64,000 nucleotides of DNA from Pedobacter roseus (GCF_014395225.1 NZ_CP060723.1:2170001-2234000); one strand, 5' to 3'. Numbered from the stretch's first letter, positions 43,109 through 53,750 are shown. Numbers and translations: made by a program. The notes: generated by a model from the sequence alone, not told the origin.

Positions 43109-43885
43109 ATGTTAGATGAATTAGAGATTATTCCTGTTGATTTGTTGGCACCCTATTCTTCGCAGGTTAATGATGATTTACAGGAGAAATGGGATCAATT
43201 ACAGGATGCAGAATTATCTACAAATGAATTTAGTTTTTACACATCAGTAGCATCAGTTTATTCAAGCAAAATAGAGGGCGAGGATATAGAACTTGATTCT
43301 TATATCAAACATAAAAGGTTTGGTATTGAGTTTTTACCTGATTACACAAAAAAAATCGACGATTTATATTCCGCATACGATTTTGCCAAAGTTAATCAGA
43401 TCAAAACCGACAATATTGCGAAGGCCCATCAATTATTGAGTAAACACATTGTGGCCAAAAATTATCAAGGGAAGTTTAGAAACCACAATATGTATGTTTC
43501 TACCCCTGATGGGCGTATAGAATATGTAGCCGTATCTCCAATAAAACTTGCCGAAGAAATGGAAAAATTACACCACGATTTAACTTTATTGTTAAAGGCA
43601 AGATTAAATATTAAAGAAATCTTCTTTTTTGCTTCCATGATCCATTTGGTATTTGTGAAAATCCATCCTTTTAATGATGGAAACGGCCGCACAGGTAGAT
43701 TGTTGGAAAAATGGTTTCTATCTGAAAAACTAGGTGATAAGGCGTGGTTTGTTCAATCAGAGAAGATGTATTATGAAAATCATCAAACCTATTATCAAAA
43801 CTTAAGGGTTTTAGGTTTAGAATATGAAGAATTGGATTATACAAAAGCATTATCCTTTTTATTGATGTTGCCCAAGGCATTATGA
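43109..43885 (+). CDS. Fic-family AMP-transferase
   Basis: Fic enzymes attach AMP or similar groups to target proteins. The catalytic motif HPFNDGNGRTGR is complete at 186-197, and an inhibitory SSKIEG motif sits at 52-57, before the Fic core, as in class II Fic proteins where it blocks ATP. A flap segment NHNMYVSTPDG lies near 125-135. So it is probably kept off until relieved. A second gene is coupled by ATGA. No FicA/FicT pair is seen, so this is an auto-inhibited Fic. Confidence 0.92.
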   Translation: MLDELEIIPVDLLAPYSSQVNDDLQEKWDQLQDAELSTNEFSFYTSVASVYSSKIEGEDIELDSYIKHKRFGIEFLPDYTKKIDDLYSAYDFAKVNQIKTDNIAKAHQLLSKHIVAKNYQGKFRNHNMYVSTPDGRIEYVAVSPIKLAEEMEKLHHDLTLLLKARLNIKEIFFFASMIHLVFVKIHPFNDGNGRTGRLLEKWFLSEKLGDKAWFVQSEKMYYENHQTYYQNLRVLGLEYEELDYTKALSFLLMLPKAL

Positions 43886-44487
43886 TTAAACAGATCAAAA
43901 GGAAAAAATGCCTTGCAAAGTATCCAATATTTCCGCTTAGAACATATAATGAGGATATTGAAGATTATGATTATTTCTATCCAGATACTTTTTCAAGTTA
44001 TATTTTAATACTGAAATCGAAAAGCTACAAAAAGCTCCTAAATAATTTAGGAAAACAACTTTCAGATCTCTGTGCTGGTTTAAAATCAGGTAGTTTGATT
44101 TTCCTTGGTGATGAAAAGTTGGCATGGAGGTTTCGTGAAGGGAAATATAAGAATTTTAAAAAAGGAATGGAGTATTTTGCTAATCAGGGTATTAAGAAAA
44201 CATTTTCTGGTGGTTTAGCCGTTGGTACAGATGATATGGTTGAATTTGTTAAATACCTTACCGACCTGACAGCAGTTAATGGATTTATACAATATGTTCA
44301 TTTTATTAATGAATCTCAAAACATCATCGGCTCAATTTGCAATTATGGGGATATTCATATTACTACAATGAATAAAGATGGCAATGAGCTGCTTATACAA
44401 GCTGTTTCAAATACAAAATTTGAATTTGTAAATGGAAAATGTTATTCGCAATTCTATATTAAAGATAGAAGGCCAACATCGTTTTAA
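43882..44487 (+). CDS. Unknown protein coupled to the Fic gene
   Basis: A 201-residue cytoplasmic protein with a Lys/Arg-rich start, then PIFPLRTYNEDIEDYDYFYPDTFSSYILILKSKSY, and SLIFLGDEKLAWRFREGKYKNFKK in the middle, with a Gly/Thr/Asp stretch FSGGLAVGTDDMVEFVKYL. No signal or membrane segment. I recognise no family. Its ATG overlaps the Fic stop as ATGA, so translation of the two is linked; it may be a target, an inhibitor or an adaptor of the Fic protein. That is inference from position only. Confidence 0.65.
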   Translation: MIKQIKRKKCLAKYPIFPLRTYNEDIEDYDYFYPDTFSSYILILKSKSYKKLLNNLGKQLSDLCAGLKSGSLIFLGDEKLAWRFREGKYKNFKKGMEYFANQGIKKTFSGGLAVGTDDMVEFVKYLTDLTAVNGFIQYVHFINESQNIIGSICNYGDIHITTMNKDGNELLIQAVSNTKFEFVNGKCYSQFYIKDRRPTSF

Positions 44488-44492
44488 AAATA

Positions 44493-44520
44493 AAAAAGCA
44501 ACCTGATCAGATTGCTTTTT
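44493..44520. terminator. Intrinsic terminator after the Fic pair
   Basis: AAAAAGCAA and TTGCTTTTT form the stem, with a palindromic TGATCA in the loop region, between the unknown gene and the opposite HPF-like gene. Confidence 0.75.
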
Positions 44521-44563
44521 GTTATCGTTATGCTGAAATTGTTTCAGCATCTAGTAGTATGCT

Positions 44564-44878
44564 TTAATGACTTTTCATTTTCCCAGCCACTTTTTCAAGT
44601 GTACTTTTTAATTTGGTCAATGCACCGGTGATGGCCAAATCATAAGTATTTCCAAGGTTAGAAACCGCAATAGGTTCTTTGCCGGTAATCCTGGCTTCTA
44701 ATAAACATCTTTTATCATCTAAGCCATCTTTGCTGCCATTCTCATCAGATAAATGAACTTCCAGGCGTGTAATTAAATCACTATATCTGCTCAAACCTTC
44801 GCTTAATTGGGTTTGGATTTTTTCGTCGTACTCCTGGTGTATGGTTAAATTTTTGTCGGTGTTCAGTTGGATCGTCAT
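44564..44878 (-). CDS. HPF/RaiA-like ribosome-associated protein
   Basis: A 104-residue protein with the HPF/RaiA layout: TIQLNTDKNLTIHQEYDEKIQTQLSEGLSRYSDLITRLEVHLSD, then KRCLLEARITGKEPIAVS and a final helix ITGALTKLKSTLEKVAGKM. Such proteins dock in the small ribosomal subunit in stationary phase or store ribosomes as dimers. It is a short form, lacking the long tail of HPF-long. Residues for rRNA contact are plausible but not checked. Confidence 0.75.
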   Translation of the reverse strand: MTIQLNTDKNLTIHQEYDEKIQTQLSEGLSRYSDLITRLEVHLSDENGSKDGLDDKRCLLEARITGKEPIAVSNLGNTYDLAITGALTKLKSTLEKVAGKMKSH

Positions 44879-45197
44879 AATTAAAAAATTAGGTTAAATT
44901 TATATTAGGTTAACACATGAGTGAGGTTAATTGTTTCTATGGGTTAACTGGTTAATCGTATAAATTGGTTAAGTGTTTAAGTACGAGAAAGATTATGCAA
45001 ATTGGTTAAAACAGTCCATTGTTTATAAACCTGATTGAAATGAAAAGCCCGTAAGTGAGGAACGAGCGCGGACTTGTAATGAAAAGCAGGACTGTTATTC
45101 CCAAAATGTACCAAACCCTGATTTTCAAAATAATATGGACCACCTATGTCACCTGAGTACATTTAAGTATCGGTTGGCTTCATTATTATCTTTAGCC

Positions 45198-45278
45198 AGA
45201 CCTCGCAGGTATAATTCGGGGTATATGTGTTTAGCTACCTCATTGAGGGCTACGCGATTTTGGAAACCTGCGAGGTCT
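45198..45278. repeat. CCTCGCAGGT-type split inverted repeat
   Basis: AGACCTCGCAGGT (45198-45210) and ACCTGCGAGGTCT (45266-45278) are perfect inverted copies, 55 bases apart. The short form at 38378-38408 has the same stem. Otherwise the 405-bp gap 44879-45283 shows no gene I can support. Confidence 0.85.
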
Positions 45279-45283
45279 GATTT

Positions 45284-46021
45284 TTACTTACTAATTAACA
45301 AAAATACCACAGCGGCCAGTATCGATCCGATAATCGGGCCAACAATAGGTACCCATGCATACCCCCAATCGCTGCTACCTTTGCCTTTCATCGGGATTAA
45401 TGAGTGAACAATCCTGGGGCCTAAATCCCTTGCCGGGTTGATGGCATATCCTGTTGTTCCGCCTAAAGCCAAACCAATTACCCATACTAAAAAGGCTACT
45501 GGAATAGCACCCATCGAGCCTAAGCCAATAGGCATTACTGTTTCTTTTGTGCCCATACTGGCATCTGTAAAGTGAAAAATCACAAATATGAGTACAAAAG
45601 TCCCAATAATTTCTGAAGCGAGATTTGATAATTTATTTCTAATGGCTGGCGATGTAGCAAAAGGCGCCGCTTTTAAACCTGCATCATCCGTTGCATCGAA
45701 ATGATCTTTGTAAATAATCCAGACCAAAAAAGAACCCGTCATTGCGCCAGCGAGTTGTGCGAGGATATAATAGGGTACCAAGGTCCAGCTAAAGCCTTTT
45801 CCAATAGCCAAACCTAACGTTACAATGGGGTTTAAATGTGCGCCACTGTATGGTCCGGCCACCACTACGCCTACGAAAACGGCAAGTGCCCAGGCGGTTG
45901 TAATGACAATCCAACCACTGTTATTGCCTTTTGTACCCTTTAACACTACATTCGCTACCACACCATTTCCTAAGAGCATCATTAGTGCGGTACCAATAAA
46001 TTCTGCGAGATATACGTTCAT
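45284..46021 (-). CDS. glpF: Glycerol uptake facilitator (aquaglyceroporin)
   Basis: A 245-residue MIP-family channel with six helices. The first selectivity loop reads GAHLNPIVTLGLA (NPI instead of NPA) and the second GYAINPARDLGPR with the Asp that marks glycerol channels. It lies right after glpK (28 bp). So it probably lets glycerol in for GlpK. The NPI variant is unusual but occurs in some Bacteroidota. Confidence 0.92.
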   Translation of the reverse strand: MNVYLAEFIGTALMMLLGNGVVANVVLKGTKGNNSGWIVITTAWALAVFVGVVVAGPYSGAHLNPIVTLGLAIGKGFSWTLVPYYILAQLAGAMTGSFLVWIIYKDHFDATDDAGLKAAPFATSPAIRNKLSNLASEIIGTFVLIFVIFHFTDASMGTKETVMPIGLGSMGAIPVAFLVWVIGLALGGTTGYAINPARDLGPRIVHSLIPMKGKGSSDWGYAWVPIVGPIIGSILAAVVFLLISK

Positions 46022-46049
46022 AACAATTAAAATCTTATCAATTTCCTAA

Positions 46050-47576
<1,527 letters not shown>

Positions 47577-49145
47577 TTATTTTATAGGTTGATGATAAAG
47601 GTAACCATCGGCTAATTTATTAAAAGTTTCAATCTGTTCGGTTTCCCAGTTTTCACCTGCCGATAATTCTTTGGCCAGGAGCAAGGCTACCCTCGGTGCC
47701 ATATCTTTTGCAGCCTGGGCATCAATAAATAATATCCTCAGCCTTCTGCTTAAAATATCTTCTACAGTTTCGGCCATTTCATTCCTTGCAGACCAAACTA
47801 CTTCTGCTTGGGTAAAAGGGAAAGATGAATGTAACTGCTGCCCAAGAGTAGGATCTTGTTTGATTAAAGCCTCGATTTTATCACGGTCTGATCCATATAT
47901 CGATAAATGATGATCTTCTTCGATCATTTGGCTGCCATGGATGCTGAGATTTTCGGTTACGCATGCTTTCGGTTCTAAACCAGCCTGCTTAATGGCTAAA
48001 TCAACGGTTTCTTCAGCCATGCGACGATAAGTGGTCCATTTTCCACCAGTTATGGTGATTAATCCCTTTGCCGAAACAATCAGTTTATGATCCCTGCTGA
48101 TTTCTTTTGTACTGTTTCCATCGCCGCTTGTTGGTGCTGCCAATGGCCGTAAACCAGAGAACACACTTAATATATCTTTTTCCAGGGGTTTGCGGTTAAA
48201 ATAAGTTGCCGCAGTACCCATAATAAAATCAACTTCTTCTTTCAAAGCCCTGGGTTCGAGGCTGTGTTCATCTAATGGGGTATCGGTGGTGCCTACCAAT
48301 AAATGTTCGTGCCAGGGAACCGCAAATAATACACGCCCATCAGAAGTTTTAGGGATCATTAAAGCCGATTCGCTGTTTAAAAAGCTTTTTTCCAATACCA
48401 CATGTACACCCTGACTAGGGCGAACCATCTTTTTCGAATCGGGATTGTTCATGTGCAGGATGTCATCTACAAACACACCCGTTGCATTAATCACTACTTT
48501 GCCTTTAAACTGTACTTTTAAACCTGTTATGGAATCTTCCGTTTCGATCCCTGTAATGGTTTCGCCATCTTTTAATAAACCAGTTACTTTGGTATAACTT
48601 AATAATGAAGCACCTTTTTCGATAGCGGTTTGAGCGATATTGATGGCTAAACGGGCATCATCAAACTTTCCGTCATAATACCTGATGCTGCCTTTTAAAC
48701 CTTTTGCTTTAATGCCCGGCATCATGGCCAGTGTTTCTGCCTTAGAGAAATATTTAGATTTTCCGAAACTGTATTTTCCTGCCAGCCAATCGTACAGGGT
48801 AAGTCCGGTTAAATATTTAATAATGGAAAACCAATCGTAGCAGGGGATGAGGAACGCTTCTTTATGTACCAGGTGTTTAGCGTTCTGTTGTAATAATCCA
48901 CGTTCTTTAAGGGCGTGTCTCACAAGGCCAATATCTCCCTGGGCCAGGTAGCGTACGCCTCCGTGTACCAGTTTTGTGCTGCGGCTTGATGTTCCTTTTG
49001 CATAATCAGCCTGCTCAACCAGTAAAGTTTTATAACCCCGACTGGCCGCATCAAGTGCTGTGCCTAAGCCAGTTGCCCCGCCACCAATGATGATCAGGTC
49101 CCAATTTATGTTTTCTGCTAGGAGCGGCTGATGTAATCTTTTCAT
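47577..49145 (-). CDS. glpD: Glycerol-3-phosphate dehydrogenase (FAD, quinone-linked)
   Basis: Oxidises glycerol-3-phosphate to DHAP at the membrane and feeds electrons to quinone. 522 residues: FAD loop IIIGGGATGLGTALDAASRG (18-37), STKLVHGGVRYLAQGD (about 55-70), and ITGGKWTTYRRMAEETVDLA (near 370). C-terminal DAO domain as in GlpD. First gene of the operon; the three ACG-type direct repeats at 49166-49193 lie just in front of it. Confidence 0.94.
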   Translation of the reverse strand: MKRLHQPLLAENINWDLIIIGGGATGLGTALDAASRGYKTLLVEQADYAKGTSSRSTKLVHGGVRYLAQGDIGLVRHALKERGLLQQNAKHLVHKEAFLIPCYDWFSIIKYLTGLTLYDWLAGKYSFGKSKYFSKAETLAMMPGIKAKGLKGSIRYYDGKFDDARLAINIAQTAIEKGASLLSYTKVTGLLKDGETITGIETEDSITGLKVQFKGKVVINATGVFVDDILHMNNPDSKKMVRPSQGVHVVLEKSFLNSESALMIPKTSDGRVLFAVPWHEHLLVGTTDTPLDEHSLEPRALKEEVDFIMGTAATYFNRKPLEKDILSVFSGLRPLAAPTSGDGNSTKEISRDHKLIVSAKGLITITGGKWTTYRRMAEETVDLAIKQAGLEPKACVTENLSIHGSQMIEEDHHLSIYGSDRDKIEALIKQDPTLGQQLHSSFPFTQAEVVWSARNEMAETVEDILSRRLRILFIDAQAAKDMAPRVALLLAKELSAGENWETEQIETFNKLADGYLYHQPIK

Positions 49146-49165
49146 TTTTATGTTTAAAAGTAATA

Positions 49166-49193
49166 AAACGAAACAATACGCAATTATACGAAA
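49166..49193. promoter_or_regulatory. Three direct repeats at 10-bp steps, putative glp operator
   Basis: AAACGAAA (49166), ATACGCAA (49176) and ATACGAAA (49186) recur every 10 bp in the gap between glpD and the DeoR-type gene. One helical turn per step puts all copies on one DNA face, as expected for a cooperative repressor. Confidence 0.5.
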
Positions 49194-49273
49194 TCATAAT
49201 CGGAATAATATAATATCTCTGTTAAAAATTTATTAATTATTTGTTCAAAATATTTTAAAGAATGTTTTTATTG

Positions 49274-49296
49274 CTAATTTGCAGCCTGCAAATTAG
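49274..49296. promoter_or_regulatory. Perfect 10+3+10 palindrome before the DeoR-type gene
   Basis: Arms CTAATTTGCA and TGCAAATTAG around GCC, seven bases before the ATG at 49304. Could be an operator or, in the mRNA, a hairpin close to the start. Confidence 0.55.
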
Positions 49297-49303
49297 ATAT
49301 ATT

Positions 49304-50068
49304 ATGATGAATTTGGCTGAGAGGCACCAGTTTATTTTAAGTCGCCTGCAACGTGATCAGTACATCAACGTAGTGGATTTATGTAAGGAACTGAAAGTGT
49401 CGTCGGTAACAATAAGAAAGGACTTAAAACTACTTGAAGATAAAAGCCTTTTGTTTAGGACCCATGGTGGGGCTACTGTAAATAATCCGTATACGGTAGA
49501 CCGTCCGGTTAATGAGAAAGAGAAAATACAATCTACCGAGAAGAACAAAATCGGGATGGCTGCTGCCGCATTGCTAAACGATAATGATTCTATTGTGATT
49601 GCATCAGGTACTACAGTTCTTTATTTTGCTAAGAACATTGCACCAGCAACAAACTTAACCGTTGTTACTTCTGCATTAAATGTGGCTTTGGAATTGATGC
49701 GTGAGCCGAGTATTGAAGTGATACAATTGGGCGGTTTGCTTAGAAAAAGTTCCTCATCTGTAATGGGCGCTTATGCGGAACAGGTTTTACAGGATTTTTA
49801 TTTTAATAAGTTGTTTTTAGGGGTAGATGGGATTGATCTTGATTTCGGATTAACCACCACAAATGCCATGGAGGCACATTTAAACCGTAAAATGATTGGC
49901 GCTTCACAAAAGACAATTGTACTGGCCGACTCGACCAAATTTGGAAAAAGAGGCTTCGGAAAGATATGCGGATTAGAAGAAATTGACCATATTATCACTG
50001 ATAAAGGAATTTCTGAACAAATTGTAAAACATTTAGAGGGCTTGGGTGTTACTGTTACTATCGTGTAG
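49304..50068 (+). CDS. glpR: DeoR-family regulator, probably GlpR
   Basis: A 254-residue regulator. The N-terminal DeoR helix-turn-helix is AERHQFILSRLQRDQYINVVDLCKELKVSSVTIRKDLKLLE (about 4-45), followed by the RTHGGA link (about 54-59) and a sugar-phosphate sensor domain with NDNDSIVIASGTTVLYFAK and VLADSTKFGKRGFGKI near 215. Starts at ATG 49304 or the adjacent ATG 49307; the longer frame from 49262 would cover the palindrome. It faces the glp operon, so glycerol-3-phosphate is the likely inducer; that is inferred from position. Confidence 0.88.
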   Translation: MMNLAERHQFILSRLQRDQYINVVDLCKELKVSSVTIRKDLKLLEDKSLLFRTHGGATVNNPYTVDRPVNEKEKIQSTEKNKIGMAAAALLNDNDSIVIASGTTVLYFAKNIAPATNLTVVTSALNVALELMREPSIEVIQLGGLLRKSSSSVMGAYAEQVLQDFYFNKLFLGVDGIDLDFGLTTTNAMEAHLNRKMIGASQKTIVLADSTKFGKRGFGKICGLEEIDHIITDKGISEQIVKHLEGLGVTVTIV

Positions 50069-50111
50069 CGCATTCCACGCGAACGGTACATCCCAAACAT
50101 ATAATTTGAAC

Positions 50112-50501
50112 ATGGAAAAAAAACGAATACACATTTTAGAAGACGATCAGGAAATCAGAAACGTGATTGAAATCCTGTTAAAGGAAGAGGGTTTTGAATT
50201 ACAGCTTTCCTCATCATTTGCAGAGCTGAAGAAAAATATCCAGGATGCAATGCCTGATCTTTTCTTGTTAGATGTAATGTTACCCGATGGAAACGGAGCA
50301 GAAATCTGCGAAGATTTAAAAACTGACATTTTTACCAAACACATCCCGATTATTGTAATGTCTGCACAGAACAATAGCGAACAAAAAGCGATCGATGCAT
50401 TTGCAGATGATTACATCAGCAAACCTTTCGACATTTACGATGTTTTGGAACGCATTAATGCGCAGTTAAAAAGAAGTTCGGAAAACAGGACTAAAGTTTA
50501 A
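50112..50501 (+). CDS. Single-domain response regulator
   Basis: A 129-residue receiver domain with no output domain. Asp pair LEDDQEIRN (near 9), phosphorylated Asp54 in FLLDVMLPDG, Ser/Thr in VMSAQNN and Lys in YISKPFDIYD. The ATG at 50112 gives the normal receiver start; the frame from 50046 would overlap the regulator gene. Works as a phosphate shuttle or protein-binding switch. No kinase is nearby. Confidence 0.9.
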   Translation: MEKKRIHILEDDQEIRNVIEILLKEEGFELQLSSSFAELKKNIQDAMPDLFLLDVMLPDGNGAEICEDLKTDIFTKHIPIIVMSAQNNSEQKAIDAFADDYISKPFDIYDVLERINAQLKRSSENRTKV

Positions 50502-50517
50502 TAAAAACAGGATATAA

Positions 50518-50554
50518 AAAAAGAGAGAAGCTTAACCGGCTTCTCTCTTTTTTT
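50518..50554 (+). terminator. Intrinsic terminator
   Basis: AGAGAGAAGC and GCTTCTCTCT stem followed by TTTTTT. Also useful for the opposite gene at 50569 because of the A-run on the left. Confidence 0.85.
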
Positions 50555-50568
50555 GGACTAGGATTTTT

Positions 50569-51582
50569 CTAGTATTCGATTACTACTTTACCAATGGTTT
50601 TACCACTTTCCAATAAACGGTGGGCTTCTTTTAAATTTTCTACCGTAAATCCTTTCAGGGTTTGGTTTAGTGTAGTTTTAAGTGTGCCAGTGTCCAATAA
50701 CTTAGCCAGTTCATTTAAAATATGATGTTGCTGTTCTATATCTTCAGTTTGATACATTGAGCGGGTGTACATCAGTTCCCACGAAAAGGTAACGCTCTTG
50801 TTTTTTAATTTATTTAGGGCAACAGGAGTGGCTGAGCCAGTTATCGATACGATGTGGCCCTGCGGTTTAATCAGTTCTACCAGGTCATCCCAATAGCTGT
50901 TCAGGTCTACAAAATCGAGTATAAAATCCACTTCCTTAAAACCTGCGGCACGTACTTCTTCAACCAGGTTTTTATGATCCACTACCACATCTGCTCCCAT
51001 GGCTTTACACCATTCTTTTGTTTCTGGTCGTGAGGCTGTGGTAATCACTTTTAAGCCGCTTATTTTTTTCGCCAGCTGTATGGCAATGGAACCAACACCG
51101 CCTGCACCACCAATAATCAGGATGCTTTTTCCTTTATCTTTTTGATTGTTGATGCGGATGCGGTCGTAAAGTGATTCCCAGGCTGTAAGTGCGGTTAATG
51201 GCATGGCTGCAGCTTCAGCGTCAGTTAATGATGTGGGTTTTAAACCAACTATACGTTCATCAATCAATTGGTATTCGGCGTTCGAGCCGCTTCGGGTTAA
51301 ATCACCGGCATAATATACTTCATCTCCGGCTTTAAAAAAGGTTACGCCCTCACCAACGGCTTCAACTGTTCCAACGGCATCCCAGCCAATTACTTTGGGT
51401 GTTTCCAGTGTAGTGTCTTTCGCGCTGTTCTGGCGGATTTTATAATCAACCGGATTTACGCTGATGGCCTTTATTTTTACGAGCAGGTCGCGTCCTTTTG
51501 GCTCCGGAACAGGTGTTTCAAATGCGATAAAACTTTCGTTTTCGTTTATTGGGAGTGAGGTTTTAAATCCTATGGCTTTCAT
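50569..51582 (-). CDS. Zinc-independent quinone oxidoreductase-like MDR enzyme
   Basis: A 337-residue medium-chain reductase. Start PEPKGRDLLVKIKAISVNPVDYKIR, GWDAVGTVEAVGEGV and the NADPH-binding LIIGGAGGVGSIAIQLAKK (near 153-171) are those of the ZADH/quinone-oxidoreductase branch. The zinc-binding Cys/His set of alcohol dehydrogenases is not seen. Likely reduces quinones or enones. The AraC-type gene is divergent from it and is a likely regulator. Confidence 0.9.
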   Translation of the reverse strand: MKAIGFKTSLPINENESFIAFETPVPEPKGRDLLVKIKAISVNPVDYKIRQNSAKDTTLETPKVIGWDAVGTVEAVGEGVTFFKAGDEVYYAGDLTRSGSNAEYQLIDERIVGLKPTSLTDAEAAAMPLTALTAWESLYDRIRINNQKDKGKSILIIGGAGGVGSIAIQLAKKISGLKVITTASRPETKEWCKAMGADVVVDHKNLVEEVRAAGFKEVDFILDFVDLNSYWDDLVELIKPQGHIVSITGSATPVALNKLKNKSVTFSWELMYTRSMYQTEDIEQQHHILNELAKLLDTGTLKTTLNQTLKGFTVENLKEAHRLLESGKTIGKVVIEY

Positions 51583-51705
51583 TGCTGATGAATTTTTTAA
51601 TTAAAGATATTGTTTTTTTATATAGCAAATATAAACCGATATAGTTTTATAAAACAGTATAAATTTGCTTTTAATTGGTAAATTTGCGCTTTAATTTGAT
51701 GTGAG

Positions 51706-52545
51706 ATGATTAGCGAAACATTGTACGAACCTTATGAGATTGTTTACAAAAAGTTAGATGAATGCCCAAAATATGGCCATAAACACCTGTTTTTTGAGTT
51801 GATATACATCCTCTCCGGTACAGGCAAACAATGCATCAATAACAATAAATTCGATTATCGTGCAGGGCACATGTTTTTGATCACGCCTGAAGATTGCCAT
51901 TCATTTGAAATAGAAACAACTACCGAATTTTTCTTTCTGCGCTTTGGAAATGTGTACCTCCGCTCAAAGGATTTTCGTACAGATGATGTAAAAAGACTAG
52001 AATATATTCTTCAAAATGCCAGTCACCAACCGGGTTGTATCCTCAAAAATTTTTCGGATAAACCATTGGTTAAATCGCTTATAGAGGCCATGATTGCTGA
52101 ATACGTTAACCGCGATCTTTACAACAAAGAGTTAATAACCAAAATGGTGGATACGATGATTGTGCTGGTGGCCCGTAATATTGCCAAATACCTGCCAGCC
52201 AGTATTAAGGAAGACTCGGAACAAAAAACGCTGGCGCTCTTAAACTACATACAGGCCAATATTTATAGTCCGGAGAAACTAAGGGCCGAAAAGCTAAGCG
52301 TTGAATTCGGCATTTCGGAAAACTATTTTGGAAAGTATTTTAAAAAACAGACCAATGAAACCCTACAACAATATATTGCCAATTTAAGGATTAAACTGAT
52401 AGAGGCACGCTTACATTTCAGCGATATGCGGATCAATGAAATTGCATTTGAACTCGGTTTTACTGATGAAAGCCACTTAAACAAGTTTTTTAAATCGCAA
52501 AAGGGAATGAGCCTTAAAGCATTCAGGAGTTCGGTTGCGAGTTGA
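51706..52545 (+). CDS. AraC-family regulator with cupin-like sensor
   Basis: A 279-residue regulator. N-terminal cupin-like part FELIYILSGTGKQCINNNKFDYRAGHMFLITPEDCHSFEI (about 28-67), then C-terminal AraC helix-turn-helix pair LRAEKLSVEFGISENYFGKYFKKQTNETLQQYIANLRIKLI (from about 187) and ARLHFSDMRINEIAFELGFTDESHLNKFFKSQKGMS. Divergent from the oxidoreductase gene with a 123-bp gap, which suggests it controls that gene. Signal unknown. Confidence 0.9.
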   Translation: MISETLYEPYEIVYKKLDECPKYGHKHLFFELIYILSGTGKQCINNNKFDYRAGHMFLITPEDCHSFEIETTTEFFFLRFGNVYLRSKDFRTDDVKRLEYILQNASHQPGCILKNFSDKPLVKSLIEAMIAEYVNRDLYNKELITKMVDTMIVLVARNIAKYLPASIKEDSEQKTLALLNYIQANIYSPEKLRAEKLSVEFGISENYFGKYFKKQTNETLQQYIANLRIKLIEARLHFSDMRINEIAFELGFTDESHLNKFFKSQKGMSLKAFRSSVAS

Positions 52546-52745
52546 TTAAAAAGTGATCGCGCTCTTTTTTTAGTTTGAGCCTTATTATCACCACATCCAT
52601 TAAATCAAGGTAGTTTTGCTGTAGATTATTTGGTTTTTCCGTTATATCTGCAATCATTTTTATATCAAAAAAACATGTTACATTCCTTCCATATTCCCGT
52701 TTTGGGCCTTGTTACTGCATTGATATGCTTTTAAATTAACCAATT

Positions 52746-52770
52746 AACCAATGACTAATGACCAATGAAC
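52746..52770. repeat. CCAATGA-type degenerate intergenic repeat
   Basis: AACCAATGACTAATGACC followed by AATGAAC. Third location of this motif in the window. The gap 52546-52775 otherwise contains a dubious 44-codon minus frame. Confidence 0.65.
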
Positions 52771-52775
52771 ATTAA

Positions 52776-53750
52776 TCATCTATCTTTATTATACTTCCCC
52801 CTGTAATCTAAAGGGGATAAGCCGGTATATTTCCTGAACACTTCACGGAATGCTTTAACATCTGCATAACCCACCTCGTACATTACCTCGTTTATTGTTT
52901 TACGGCTGGTTTCGAAGGCTTTTTTTGCTATTTCGATTTTAACCCGTTGCGCATATTCAATAGGAGTGTTCCCGGTTGCTTTGATAAACCTTCTGTCGAA
53001 ATTCCTGCGGCCAACATTGAATTTTGAAGAGAGGTCGCTGATGGTGATTTTTTCTTCCAGATTGTGTTCGATGTAGTTTTGGGCCTGTTTCACAATCTCA
53101 TCTTCATGTTTTTTCTGACCATTAAAAATGGTGAACTCCGATTGCGTGCTGCGGTCGATCTCGATCTGGAACACTTTGGAGCAATAAATAGCGGTTTGCC
53201 TGTCGTAGTATTTTTCGATCAGGTATAAAATCAGGTTTAAAAAGGAGTAAGCCCCGCCATTGGTGTAAATTCCGTTTTCGTCGGTAATTAAATGATCCGT
53301 TTGCAAATTGATTTTGGGGAACATCACGCGAAAATTTTCAGCAACCGACCAGTGTGTGGAACAAACCTTTCCATCTAACAAACCGGACGCTGCAAGGAGA
53401 AACGTACCGGTACAGATGGTGGCAATTTCAGCACCCAGTTGATGCTGTTGCTGCAGCCAGGTAACCAAAGCTTCATTTTCTTTCAGCGCAAGTTCATAAT
53501 TGTGGTTGAGGGAGGGTACAATAATCAGGTTAGTTTTCGCAATTTCTGCAATCGTAGTATGTGGCTTAACCGAAAACAGACCCGCATTAAAATCTACCTG
53601 TTCTGAAACCCCCGCCAGCTGGATGTTGAACAGCTCCTGTTTTGTATTGTTTTTCCAGTACAGGTTTGCCCTCGAGAAAATCTCGTAGGTTCCGGTAATG
53701 CTACTCAAATTATTCTCTCCATTGGGTACGATAATCGTCAGGTTTTTCAT
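52776..53750 (-). CDS. GlxA-type AraC regulator (DJ-1/PfpI plus HTH)
   Basis: A 324-residue regulator. The first about 190 residues form a DJ-1/PfpI-like domain with IATICTGTFLLAASGLLDGKVCSTHW (about 108-133; Cys in ICTG at the nucleophile elbow) and a late NGGAYSFLNLILYLIE. The C-terminal AraC domain includes EEKITISDLSSKFNVGRRNFDRRFIKATGNTPIEY and YEVGYADVKAFREVFRKYTGLSPLDYR. Targets unknown. It is divergent from the lipoprotein SRPBCC gene and may regulate it. Confidence 0.9.
   Translation of the reverse strand: MKNLTIIVPNGENNLSSITGTYEIFSRANLYWKNNTKQELFNIQLAGVSEQVDFNAGLFSVKPHTTIAEIAKTNLIIVPSLNHNYELALKENEALVTWLQQQHQLGAEIATICTGTFLLAASGLLDGKVCSTHWSVAENFRVMFPKINLQTDHLITDENGIYTNGGAYSFLNLILYLIEKYYDRQTAIYCSKVFQIEIDRSTQSEFTIFNGQKKHEDEIVKQAQNYIEHNLEEKITISDLSSKFNVGRRNFDRRFIKATGNTPIEYAQRVKIEIAKKAFETSRKTINEVMYEVGYADVKAFREVFRKYTGLSPLDYRGKYNKDR

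Noticed and set aside
44977-45162. 61-codon minus frame in the gap before glpF
   Set aside because: Composition is unlike a protein and it abuts the CCTCGCAGGT inverted repeat; no support.
52523-52657. 44-codon minus frame overlapping the AraC gene end
   Set aside because: Amphipathic and tidy by eye, but no promoter, coupling or family; not enough to call a gene.
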